Below, piece by piece: positions 17,362-24,550 of a stretch of DNA of 46,920 nucleotides. Below the pieces are notes generated by a model. It ran no database searches and was not told the DNA's origin. It was given only the letters and a program-made list of their open reading frames with translations. Origin of the DNA: Planifilum fimeticola (GTDB lineage: Bacteria; Bacillota; Bacilli; Thermoactinomycetales; DSM-44946); the NCBI RefSeq assembly GCF_003001905.1, contig NZ_PVNE01000030.1, positions 1 to 46,920 of the forward strand, read 5' to 3'. The position numbers and the translations under genes are program-made. Each line of letters starts with the position of its first letter. Within the stretch, counting starts at the first letter, position 1.

Positions 17362-17634
17362 TTAGAGAGTGCCCAAATCGCCGTATTCAAACAGGTACTT
17401 TCGCTCGAGGGCGCTGACTTCCGTTCGCTGTCCGCTGTTCCGATCCTCCTCCTCGATAATCCTCTTCCACTCTCTGCGGATTCGTTCCAGCTTTTTCAGA
17501 TACTGTTCCTGGGCCTGAATCGCCTCCTTGACCAGGCGCATGCGTGCCGGACTGATCGGCTGTTCCATACCGGATTCCTCACTCCCGTTCGATCGACTGA
17601 TCCTTTTCCGAAGGCGCTCATCCGCCCCGATCAT
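17362..17634 (-). CDS. Small charged helical protein of unknown function
   Basis: Encodes 90 residues, no recognised family. From residue 30 on it is predicted helical and strongly charged, with a coiled-coil-like run (AIQAQEQYLKKLERIRREWK) and a C-terminal LERKYLFEYGDLGTL. Its ATG overlaps the stop of the gene before it (ATGA), so the two are translationally coupled and probably act together. It ends just before a strong terminator. The tight overlap and the shared promoter are the main support for it being real. Confidence 0.65.
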   Translation of the reverse strand: MIGADERLRKRISRSNGSEESGMEQPISPARMRLVKEAIQAQEQYLKKLERIRREWKRIIEEEDRNSGQRTEVSALERKYLFEYGDLGTL

Positions 17635-17990
17635 ACGGAAACCATGTCAAATTCTCCGTCCCGCTTGGTACTGAGCAACTGGTGCAGGTGGCGGTCATCC
17701 GGATCCCTTTTGAGGAGATGACGAATCAGGGATTGTTCGACGGAGCGCATGATCAGCAGATTCCCGTTTTGAATCCCCGACTCCACATCGTTCAACAAAC
17801 CGAGGAAAAACCGCAGGTCCTCCGCACGGCTTCCATCCCCGTCGTTTCCCGCGGCCAGTCGCTCCGCCATCCTGTCGATCGCTTCCTTCATCTCGTTCCG
17901 GACTTTTTTCATCAGGGCGATGTTCCACTGGTAATGATGCAACAGGTCCAATGCAAGGAGCACGTGCCGCCAAGCCTGATCTTTGGCCAT
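17631..17990 (-). CDS. Small protein of unknown function, paralogue of the 18131-18511 product
   Basis: Encodes 119 residues, all helical in character, with no signal peptide or cysteine. It aligns over its length with the 126-residue product of the next gene upstream: LLHHYQWNIAL against LHHEHWDLSLL, GLLNDVESGIQNGNL against GLLEDVEWGIRNRNL, and LKRDPDDRHLHQLLSTKR against ARKHPRHRCIKRLLLTRH. I recognise no known domain. It has a consensus promoter and the same 14-bp palindrome as its paralogue. The start is ATG 17990, 11 nt after AAGGAG. It is coupled to the downstream 90-residue gene. Confidence 0.8.
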   Translation of the reverse strand: MAKDQAWRHVLLALDLLHHYQWNIALMKKVRNEMKEAIDRMAERLAAGNDGDGSRAEDLRFFLGLLNDVESGIQNGNLLIMRSVEQSLIRHLLKRDPDDRHLHQLLSTKRDGEFDMVSV

Positions 17991-18029
17991 ATGCTCATCG
18001 TCTCCTTATACCGGGGAGAAAAACCCCAT

Positions 18030-18091
18030 CTGTTTAATAACAGTTTTGCTATTTGTGATCTATTATAATACAGTTCTGGTTCCCTTGACAA
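18030..18091 (-). promoter_or_regulatory. SigA promoter plus downstream palindrome, copy 1
   Basis: On the minus strand TTGTCA (18086-18091) and TATAAT (18062-18067) are 18 bp apart. The palindrome CTGTTATTAAACAG (plus-strand CTGTTTAATAACAG, 18030-18043) lies about 20 bp after the -10, that is just inside the transcript. The identical palindrome precedes the paralogous gene, also after its -10. A repressor roadblock site is the simplest reading (inference). Confidence 0.7.
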
Positions 18092-18130
18092 GGCACAATT
18101 TGATCGGATTCGCCCAATTCCCGCGTTGTT

Positions 18131-18511
18131 TTATTCCCCGCACGTCTGCCCCATCAGCTCCATTCCCCACTGGTGGCGCGTCAGCAGAAGGCGTTTGATG
18201 CAGCGGTGCCGCGGATGCTTCCTTGCCATGTATTCCCGTAGGGATTCCTCGATGACCGGGACAGGTGACAGGTTTCGGTTCCGGATGCCCCATTCCACGT
18301 CCTCCAACAATCCCCGATAGTATTCGATATCGCGCTGTTTGTCGCCGCAGGGGCATTCCACTTCGGCCAGATGTTCCGTCAGGTGTTCAACGGCAGCCTT
18401 CAACCGCTTCCGAAGCTCTTCCAGCAGTGACAGGTCCCAATGTTCGTGATGCAGCATTTCCCACGCGCTCAGACCGTGGTTGTGGGCATCCAACCCCTTG
18501 TTTCCAGACAT
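18131..18511 (-). CDS. Small protein of unknown function, paralogue of the 17631-17990 product
   Basis: Encodes 126 residues. Besides the helical core shared with its neighbour it carries several cysteines: CPCG near residue 55, one in HRC near 104 and one in TCGE at the C-terminus. These and the many histidines could bind metal (inference). The start is ATG 18511, about 7 nt after GGGGGTG. It has its own promoter and the common palindrome. There is no recognisable family, so it may be a lineage-specific duplicated gene. Confidence 0.8.
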   Translation of the reverse strand: MSGNKGLDAHNHGLSAWEMLHHEHWDLSLLEELRKRLKAAVEHLTEHLAEVECPCGDKQRDIEYYRGLLEDVEWGIRNRNLSPVPVIEESLREYMARKHPRHRCIKRLLLTRHQWGMELMGQTCGE

Positions 18512-18526
18512 GGCGGCACCCCCAAT

Positions 18527-18588
18527 CTGTTTAATAACAGTTAAAAATAATTTTGTTTTAATATATAACAGATTTCGCAGATGCGCAA
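18527..18588 (-). promoter_or_regulatory. SigA-like promoter plus downstream palindrome, copy 2
   Basis: On the minus strand TTGCGC (18583-18588) and TATATT (18560-18565) are 17 bp apart. The palindrome CTGTTATTAAACAG (18527-18540 on the plus strand as CTGTTTAATAACAG) follows about 19 bp after the -10. It and its flanks (AACTGTTATTAAACAGAT, then GGGG) match copy 1. Confidence 0.65.
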
Positions 18589-18938
18589 GTCGTTCTCTTC
18601 GAAATCTCCCGAAAGGTCCGTGCGAAAAAACAGGGCATCCCCGGCTCCGATCCGGAAATGCCCTAAATTTCGGCTCGCCGTCCCGTTTGCCTCTCGGCTC
18701 CTTACGGGTTCATCCGCGCACCATTCCACTCTTTCCCCATCCAACACGGCAAGCCGCTTCTTCTTCCAATCGACAAATGCTTTGAACACTCCCGCCTCCG
18801 ACAGTCTCAAACCACCGGTGATCCCGTGACAACATCCGAAACAAAAGGGGAATGGTTGCAAACGCTCCGCTCATCACAACGGGGGCAGAGGAATCGTCGC
18901 TCCCGCCCATGGGCCTTGGAGGCTTTCCGTTCCCCCTT
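18589..18938. other. Intergenic region between the paralogue pair and the SDR gene
   Basis: About 350 bp. A minus-strand open frame (18861-18541) crosses it and the promoter of the paralogue gene, but it starts at TTG without a ribosome site and resembles no protein I know. I treat the region as non-coding, possibly with gene remnants. Confidence 0.4.
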
Positions 18939-19712
18939 TCACCGCCGCCAAAATCCCCCTTCCGAGTGGATCACCTGCCCCGTGATCCATTCGGCTTCGT
19001 CTCCGGCGAGAAAGGCAATGAGTCGGGCGGCGTCCTCCGGCTGACCGAGCCTCCCGGTCGGAAAACGGGCCAAGAGCTCCCGCTTCAGCTCTTCGGTCAT
19101 CCATCCCGTGTCCGTCGGCCCCGGGTTGACGGCATTGACCGTAATCCCCCGGGAAGCGACCTCCACGGCGAAGGTGGAAGTAAACGCTTCGATCGCACCC
19201 TTGGAGGTCACATAGGCGATCTCCCCCGGCATCGGGCCCAGGGACTGGCCGGAGGTGAGGTTGATGATGCGTCCTCCCCGTTCTCCCTTCCAGCACCGGA
19301 CAAAGCCGACGCTCAGCAAAACGGCGGCCCGGACGTTCACCGCATAGTGCGCGTCCAGGGTGTCCGCATCCAAACCGTCGACGCCGTCCAGGGTCGAGTA
19401 GGCGGCGTTGTTCACCAGAATCGACGGGGATCCAAATCGCTCCTCCACCCGGTTCAGCACCTTCTCGGGAGCGGCCGGAGAAGACAGGTCCATCGCAAAA
19501 CCTTCTGCACGCACACCCTTGCTCCTCAGTTCCGCTTCCAGTTCGGCCGGGTCGTCCCCTTCATCCCGCATCCTTCGGTCATGGGGATGCCACACAAAGA
19601 GGATGTCCGCACCCTTGTCCGCCAAGGCCCGGCAGATGGCCGTGCCGATCTCCCGGCGCCGCCCCGCGCCGGTCACGACCGCGATGCGGCCGGAGAGTTC
19701 CCCTTTTCCCAT
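18939..19712 (-). CDS. Short-chain dehydrogenase/reductase (FabG-like SDR)
   Basis: Encodes 257 residues, classical SDR length. It shows the dinucleotide-binding TGAGRRREIG near residue 15, NNAAYS near 100, catalytic Ser in INLTSGQS, YVTSK as the YxxxK pair, and the NPGPTDTGWM region. It probably oxidises or reduces a hydroxyl/ketone with NAD(P); the substrate is not predictable. The glycine motif is slightly unusual (GRRREIG instead of GxxxGIG). The ATG at 19712 follows AAGGAGG by 8 nt; the longer open frame overlaps the next gene and is not used. Confidence 0.92.
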   Translation of the reverse strand: MGKGELSGRIAVVTGAGRRREIGTAICRALADKGADILFVWHPHDRRMRDEGDDPAELEAELRSKGVRAEGFAMDLSSPAAPEKVLNRVEERFGSPSILVNNAAYSTLDGVDGLDADTLDAHYAVNVRAAVLLSVGFVRCWKGERGGRIINLTSGQSLGPMPGEIAYVTSKGAIEAFTSTFAVEVASRGITVNAVNPGPTDTGWMTEELKRELLARFPTGRLGQPEDAARLIAFLAGDEAEWITGQVIHSEGGFWRR

Positions 19713-19810
19713 ATAATTCGCCTCCTTATCGACTAAACGCGATGACTGTGAATCCGGCGGGGAGGAGCCGCCACAACGCGTCCTCCCGTCGGAAGAGATA
19801 ATCCTCCCTT

Positions 19811-20863
19811 CTACTTCATCTCCTTCACCAGGCGATCCAGCTTCAACAGGGTTTTGCCGATCCTGGCGTGGATGACGTGGTGAAACCGGTGATCCCATTC
19901 GGTGGCGCTCCCGTTGATGATCGCCTTCCGGCCCGTGGACAGCATCGGCAGCTGGTTGACGGGATATACCTCCAAACTGGTGCCGATCACCAGAAGAAGG
20001 GAGGATTCGCGGATGGCCCGGATCGCCCGGTCCCATTCCTCTTCCGGCAGCAGTTCGCCGAAAAGCACGACGTTGGGGCGAAGGGGCCCCCCACACAGAC
20101 CGCAGGATCGCCCCTCGAGGAAATCCTCCAATTCGGCGGGGCTTCCGCACCGATGACAGCGGACCGTGCGGAGCGTTCCGTGCAGTTCGTACACCTCGGG
20201 ACTTCCCGCCTTGTGGTGCAATCCGTCCACATTTTGCGTGGCCACCGCCCGAACGATCCCCTGTTTCGCCCACTCGGCCAGCACATAATGGCCGGCATGG
20301 GGACGGACGTCTTCCAGATTCCGCAGGCGTTCCCCGTAAAACCGGCGAAACAGGTCAGGATCCGTCTCCATCGCCTCCACCGTGGCCACGCGCCGCGGAT
20401 CAATCTTCCGCCACAAACCCGTCGATGAACGGAAATCCGGTATTCCGCTTTCCGTGGACATCCCCGCCCCCGTCAGAACGACCGCGTCCCGGACCTTGCG
20501 GATCTCCTCGGCCAAGCGGGGCAGGGGGCACTTTTCCTCCCAGCTCCGTGGATCCGGCACCGGATCTTCCGGAAAACAGGCCCGAAACCAGGGAACCAGA
20601 CCGGCGGGATCCGCCGCGCGCTGCAGGACCGCCCCCCAGATTTTCGACCGGAAATCCGGATGGACGGCGATCGGTTCATACTCCTCCCAAGGATCTTCAT
20701 CCATGGCCAGCAAGGCATCCAGCCAATCGTCCCATTCGCGCCTTTCCTCACCTTTTTCGCCGCGGTCGACCCACCAGCGCCACGTCCCCCCTCTGTCCCG
20801 CTCGCCGGACAGCGTGATCAGCTCCTTCGGCCCCTTCACCTGCAACAGGGTTTCCGCCGCCAA
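19811..20863 (-). CDS. Sirtuin (NAD-dependent protein deacylase) with extra N-terminal domain
   Basis: Encodes about 350 residues, some 100 more than usual bacterial sirtuins. Residues 120-350 carry the complete Sir2 fold: [15 protein letters not shown] (from 132), [12 protein letters not shown], the catalytic His in ELHGTLR, two zinc Cys pairs CHRC and CGLC, then [10 protein letters not shown] and [12 protein letters not shown]. Residues 1-110 form a separate tryptophan- and acid-rich domain ([21 protein letters not shown]) that I cannot assign. The start is probably TTG at 20863, 8 nt after AGGAGG; the GTG at 20872 touches that site. It could deacylate proteins such as acyl-CoA synthetase; the extra domain may give target or ligand specificity. 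Confidence 0.88.
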   Translation of the reverse strand: MAAETLLQVKGPKELITLSGERDRGGTWRWWVDRGEKGEERREWDDWLDALLAMDEDPWEEYEPIAVHPDFRSKIWGAVLQRAADPAGLVPWFRACFPEDPVPDPRSWEEKCPLPRLAEEIRKVRDAVVLTGAGMSTESGIPDFRSSTGLWRKIDPRRVATVEAMETDPDLFRRFYGERLRNLEDVRPHAGHYVLAEWAKQGIVRAVATQNVDGLHHKAGSPEVYELHGTLRTVRCHRCGSPAELEDFLEGRSCGLCGGPLRPNVVLFGELLPEEEWDRAIRAIRESSLLLVIGTSLEVYPVNQLPMLSTGRKAIINGSATEWDHRFHHVIHARIGKTLLKLDRLVKEMK

Positions 20864-20921
20864 TCGCTCCACCTCCTGAACTGCGGTTTGGAAAGCCTAT
20901 TTCCATGCAGCACCCGTTCAA

Positions 20922-20954
20922 ACAAACGGAAACGGATGTCCGCCCCGGACACCC
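20922..20954 (-). terminator. Probable terminator of dppA
   Basis: On the minus strand GGGTGTCC pairs with GGACATCC (one wobble) around a short GGGGC loop, followed by a moderately T-rich GTTTCCGTTTG. It is 26 bp after the dppA stop. Confidence 0.55.
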
Positions 20955-20980
20955 GTCTCCGACCGGATTCCTCCCGGACC

Positions 20981-21829
20981 CTACGCGTTCACATGGCCCA
21001 ATACGCCGTTGGTGGCGGACATGGCGATGATGACGCAACCCCACATGTGCTTGTACGCGGTAACGGGATCGTCCAGGGTGAAGCGGATCGTCTTCGGACC
21101 GATTTGCTCCACCGTGGGCAGGGTGGTGGTCATCAGGGCCTGGTTGGTAGCTTTGAAGTCGATCTCATAGGTCACCGGCGTCCCGATCCGGTAAGGGGGG
21201 ATCTCCCGGCGCCTCTCGACCGCCCGCATCGCCTTTTCCCGAATCATGCGCCGCGCCTTCTCGGGGGAGAGCAACCGGGCAGCGAACCGGTCCACCCCTT
21301 GTTTCACCACGACGGTTTCCGCCTCGGGAAGGGTTTGCTTCACCTCTTTCTCCAATACGTCGTCCCCCGTCACCAACAGTACGGGCACGCCGAAACGGCC
21401 GGCCACCCCGGCGTTCATCTCCGCCTCTCCCACCGGCCGCCCGTTGATTCGGATCTGCTCCACACAGATGCCCGCCAAGGTGTGATTGATCACTCCCCGG
21501 TACCCGCCGCCCTCCCGGCCGTGGTACCCGACGAAAAACACCCCGTCAAAGGTTTCGTCCAGCCCCTCCAGCTGGCACATCACCCGATTGTTTCCCGAAA
21601 TCAGCTGGGCTCGCGGATCCAGCTCCTCGATAAGGATGTTGGGCATGTTTCCATGACCGTCGCACACCACCACCTCATCCGCCCCGGCCGCAAAGGCTCC
21701 GTCGACGGCAGCGTTGACGTCCTCGGTCATCAGTTTTCGAAAACGCTGGTACTCGCTTTCCTTTTTCAATTGGACATTGGTTGCCACGCCGGAGATGCCC
21801 TCCATGTCCGCGGATATGAACAATTTCAC
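20981..21829 (-). CDS. dppA: D-aminopeptidase, M55 family (DppA)
   Basis: Encodes 282 residues. M55 peptidases are zinc enzymes that release N-terminal D-amino acids. The N-terminal metal motif SADMEGISGV is present at residue 6, then VVVCDGHGNMPNIL, FFVGYHGREG, and NHTLAGICVEQIRINGRPVGE with the conserved E-N region. The start is GTG 21829, 8 nt after AAAGGAG. It is a single gene here; no dipeptide transporter follows, unlike the B. subtilis dpp operon. Confidence 0.93.
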   Translation of the reverse strand: MKLFISADMEGISGVATNVQLKKESEYQRFRKLMTEDVNAAVDGAFAAGADEVVVCDGHGNMPNILIEELDPRAQLISGNNRVMCQLEGLDETFDGVFFVGYHGREGGGYRGVINHTLAGICVEQIRINGRPVGEAEMNAGVAGRFGVPVLLVTGDDVLEKEVKQTLPEAETVVVKQGVDRFAARLLSPEKARRMIREKAMRAVERRREIPPYRIGTPVTYEIDFKATNQALMTTTLPTVEQIGPKTIRFTLDDPVTAYKHMWGCVIIAMSATNGVLGHVNA

Positions 21830-21934
21830 GGGTTCGGCTCCTTTCAGATCGGAATCAAACGCTTTCCTTCATCTCTTTCGGCAACGGCGACCGATGTCCT
21901 CCCCTTCCGGCGGCGGAAACCATCCCCGCCTCCC

Positions 21935-23272
21935 TCACACCTGCTCCAGTCGCGGCGGCCAAAAAGGGAGCGGGAAGAGCTCCCTCAGACGGCGGGCATG
22001 CGGGGAAGGTCCCAGGGCAGCCTCCACATCCAGGGGTCCAAACAGAGCCTGGGCCCAATTCCACCGGTCGCCGCGGACCACTTTCCCTTCAGCGCCGGCC
22101 GGAGGCGCTTCCAACCGCCGAATCCTCACACCCCTTTGGTCCCACGCAATCTCCACGGCCTGCGCGCCGCCCTCCGGATCCTCCATAACCATTGCCAACG
22201 AATCCGCCCCGGACGGGGGTCGCTCCTTCCACCAGGGGGTGTACGCCCCGAGCAGCGCCGCCAGATCGTGAATGCGGATCATCCCCGCCGGGCTGAGAAA
22301 CTGTCGTTCCGCCCTCTCCCACAACCGCCTCTCCAGAGCGTTTAAACGCGGGCTGACCAGCACCTGCAGGCTCCCGCTTCCCTTCCGCATCAGAAAGCCG
22401 AGGAGCTCAAGCGCCAACCGGGAGTCCCCTGCCACCTCATACAGTTTGCTCCACGTTCCACCCCCCTCCTCCGCAGGGGGAAATCCGTCATCCAGGTGGG
22501 GACCCGTCGCTCCTCCCACCAGCGCGTAGGCGGCGTGGCCGTCCCGTTCCACCCAAAGGGTGTGAACCCCCCGGCGGGAGATCATCGCCCTCTGGTCGGA
22601 AGGGGAACGCAACGCCCGTCCAAGGTAGCGCTTTTGAACAGCCAACAATCCTTCGCAAAAACCCGGAGGGAATTGCGTCGAAGCCCCGATCCCCGCGACG
22701 TGAACCACTTGTTCGTCGTTCCAGCCGGGATCGGGAAAGCGCTTCCGATGGAGAACCAGGCCCAGCCGACAACCTCCATCCTCAAATCCGAACCGGCGGT
22801 AGCGGTGGCGCATGCCCTTCAAAAGGCTGAGGGGAAGCCCGCGCCGATCGATGTCATCCATACCCGCCTTCAGCAGGGCGCTCATCAAGCCGCGCCCCCG
22901 CCACTCGGGGAGGGTGCAAACCCCCGTCACCCCGGCACACCGAAAGGAAAAGGAGCCGACATTCAGGTCGATGGTCGGAAAACCCGCGGCGGCGACGATT
23001 CGCCCTCCGGCTTCGGCGACCTGCCAGGAGGCGGGATCAAATCGATCCGGCGCATAAACATGCCAAAACCGCTCCTCAATGCGCCCCGACGATTGTCCCC
23101 CCGCGAAGCAGGTCTCAACCACCTCCAGGATGGCCTCCCGATCCCCCGCGGACGCCCGGCGAATCTCAACACCGAAAGGCGGCCCTCCGCCTTCCTGCTC
23201 CGACCGGGCCTCATCGTTCCGTCCCGCCGTCCGCAACGACCTCTCCCGCTTCCGCTCGTCGCCCCAGTGCAT
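21935..23272 (-). CDS. GNAT acetyltransferase of Eis type with C-terminal SCP2-like domain
   Basis: Encodes about 445 residues. After a charged N-terminal stretch the first GNAT domain shows the acetyl-CoA loop VCTLPEWRGRGLMSALLKAG; a second, degenerate GNAT-like region follows and the C-terminal 100 residues look like the SCP2-type Eis domain. The family (Eis, COG4552) N-acetylates amines such as aminoglycosides or proteins. The start is taken as ATG 23272, 8 nt after GGAGG; an ATG at 23287 contains that site. Its promoter region overlaps the terminator hairpin of the upstream transporter gene. Confidence 0.85.
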   Translation of the reverse strand: MHWGDERKRERSLRTAGRNDEARSEQEGGGPPFGVEIRRASAGDREAILEVVETCFAGGQSSGRIEERFWHVYAPDRFDPASWQVAEAGGRIVAAAGFPTIDLNVGSFSFRCAGVTGVCTLPEWRGRGLMSALLKAGMDDIDRRGLPLSLLKGMRHRYRRFGFEDGGCRLGLVLHRKRFPDPGWNDEQVVHVAGIGASTQFPPGFCEGLLAVQKRYLGRALRSPSDQRAMISRRGVHTLWVERDGHAAYALVGGATGPHLDDGFPPAEEGGGTWSKLYEVAGDSRLALELLGFLMRKGSGSLQVLVSPRLNALERRLWERAERQFLSPAGMIRIHDLAALLGAYTPWWKERPPSGADSLAMVMEDPEGGAQAVEIAWDQRGVRIRRLEAPPAGAEGKVVRGDRWNWAQALFGPLDVEAALGPSPHARRLRELFPLPFWPPRLEQV

Positions 23273-23290
23273 GATCTCCACCTCCATAAA

Positions 23291-23336
23291 GGAAATGGGT
23301 TTGTTGGATCAAAAGGATGCTCAACAAACCCATTCC
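23291..23336 (-). terminator. Terminator of the DMT transporter gene
   Basis: GGAATGGGTTTGTTG pairs with CAACAAACCCATTTCC over a 15-16 bp stem on the minus strand, followed by TTTATGG. It ends right at the ribosome site of the acetyltransferase gene, so it may also limit read-through into that gene. Confidence 0.7.
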
Positions 23337-23374
23337 CTTCGGGCGGCCGAGGAAAGCCTCCCGTCACGCAAGAG

Positions 23375-24289
23375 TCAAGCCGATTCCCGCGCCGGCTTCT
23401 CCTCCGAAGGCCCCGTTCGCTTCGTCCTCAGAAAAACGGCGAGTCCCGCAAGGGTCAGGGCTCCGCCGACCGCCTGGTAATCGGTGATTCCTTCCCCCAA
23501 CAGCAGATAGGCGAGAAGAATCGCCCCCACGGGCTCCCCCAGGATGGACATGGAGACGGTGGTCGCACCCACCACCCGGAGCAGGCTGTTGAACAGGAGG
23601 TGGCCGAAAACGGTGGGAACGACGGCCAACAGGAGGAAAATGCCCCACTCCCGCGCCGGATAACCGGTCATCCCGATTCCGGCCGCCAGGTTATATACGG
23701 CCAGGACCAGAGCGGCCGTCGAAAAGACGAGAAAGCTGTACACATGGGAAGGGATGTACGCACAGAGCCTTTGGCCGATCAACATGTGAACGGAAACGGC
23801 CAGGGTGCCCAGCAGGGAAAGAAAATCCCCGTAGACCGCCTCTTTGGAGAAACCGATGTCCCCCCATCCGATCAGGACGGTTCCGGCCAGGGCCATCCCC
23901 ATCCCGAGCAGGGCGGCTCCGCCGGTCCGCTCCCGAAACGCCGCGTAGGCTCCGAGGGCGACAAATACCGGCTCAAGGGACAGGACGATCATCGAACTGG
24001 CCACCGAAGTGTAACGGAGGGATTCGATCCAGAACAGGAAGTGCAGCCCCAAAAACAATCCCGACAGGAAAAGCAGTCCGGCGTCCGCCGGCTTGATCTT
24101 CCGCACTTCCCGGCGAACGGAACTCCCCGTGAAAGGAGCCATCAGCAAAACCGTAAGCAGCAGCCGGTACATGCCGAGGACCGAAGCGGGAGCATCCGAC
24201 CACTTGATGAAAATCGCGGAAAAGGATATGGCCACGATGCCGACAATGAGCGCCGGAACCGGAGCCACGGAAAAACGGCCGATATTCAT
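23375..24289 (-). CDS. DMT-superfamily transporter (EamA family)
   Basis: Encodes 304 residues with ten hydrophobic segments in two EamA repeats: the first repeat includes GIVAISFSAIFIKWSDAPA and LRYTSVASSMIVLSLEPVFVALGA, the second VPTVFGHLLFNSLLRVVGATTVS and ILGEPVGAILLAYLLLGE. It probably exports small metabolites. The ATG at 24289 has CAGGAG 9 nt upstream. A charged, cytosolic tail ends the protein. Confidence 0.92.
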   Translation of the reverse strand: MNIGRFSVAPVPALIVGIVAISFSAIFIKWSDAPASVLGMYRLLLTVLLMAPFTGSSVRREVRKIKPADAGLLFLSGLFLGLHFLFWIESLRYTSVASSMIVLSLEPVFVALGAYAAFRERTGGAALLGMGMALAGTVLIGWGDIGFSKEAVYGDFLSLLGTLAVSVHMLIGQRLCAYIPSHVYSFLVFSTAALVLAVYNLAAGIGMTGYPAREWGIFLLLAVVPTVFGHLLFNSLLRVVGATTVSMSILGEPVGAILLAYLLLGEGITDYQAVGGALTLAGLAVFLRTKRTGPSEEKPARESA

Positions 24290-24502
24290 AGAACAGGTCT
24301 CCTGCTTCTTTTGATCGACACCCATCACAGGACGGAAGAACCGCGGATCGAGCGATGAGTTTCACCCATGATTGTAACACGATCCGCCCATGCCGACAGC
24401 CTGTCTCCCTTCCCAAATTCCGGGATGAACCGGAACGCAAAGAGGCTCCGACTCCAGCCGGCCGCGGCGGACAGATCCGGAAAACTTTATTTCTGCAAGC
24501 GG

Positions 24503-24525
24503 AAAAACCCGGGCGATTGCCCGGG
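24503..24525 (-). terminator. Terminator of the MMPL/YhgE-like operon
   Basis: CCCGGGC (24508-24514) and GCCCGGG (24519-24525) form a perfect stem; on the minus strand five T follow. It lies about 25 bp past the stop of the YhgE-like gene. Confidence 0.8.
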
Positions 24526-24550
24526 CTGCGTCCAAAAAATTGCTCGGGTT

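Noticed and set aside
18541-18861. 106-codon minus-strand frame upstream of the paralogue pair
   Set aside because: TTG start without ribosome site, overlaps a promoter and the palindrome, and shows no known motif; could be a remnant but is not supportable.
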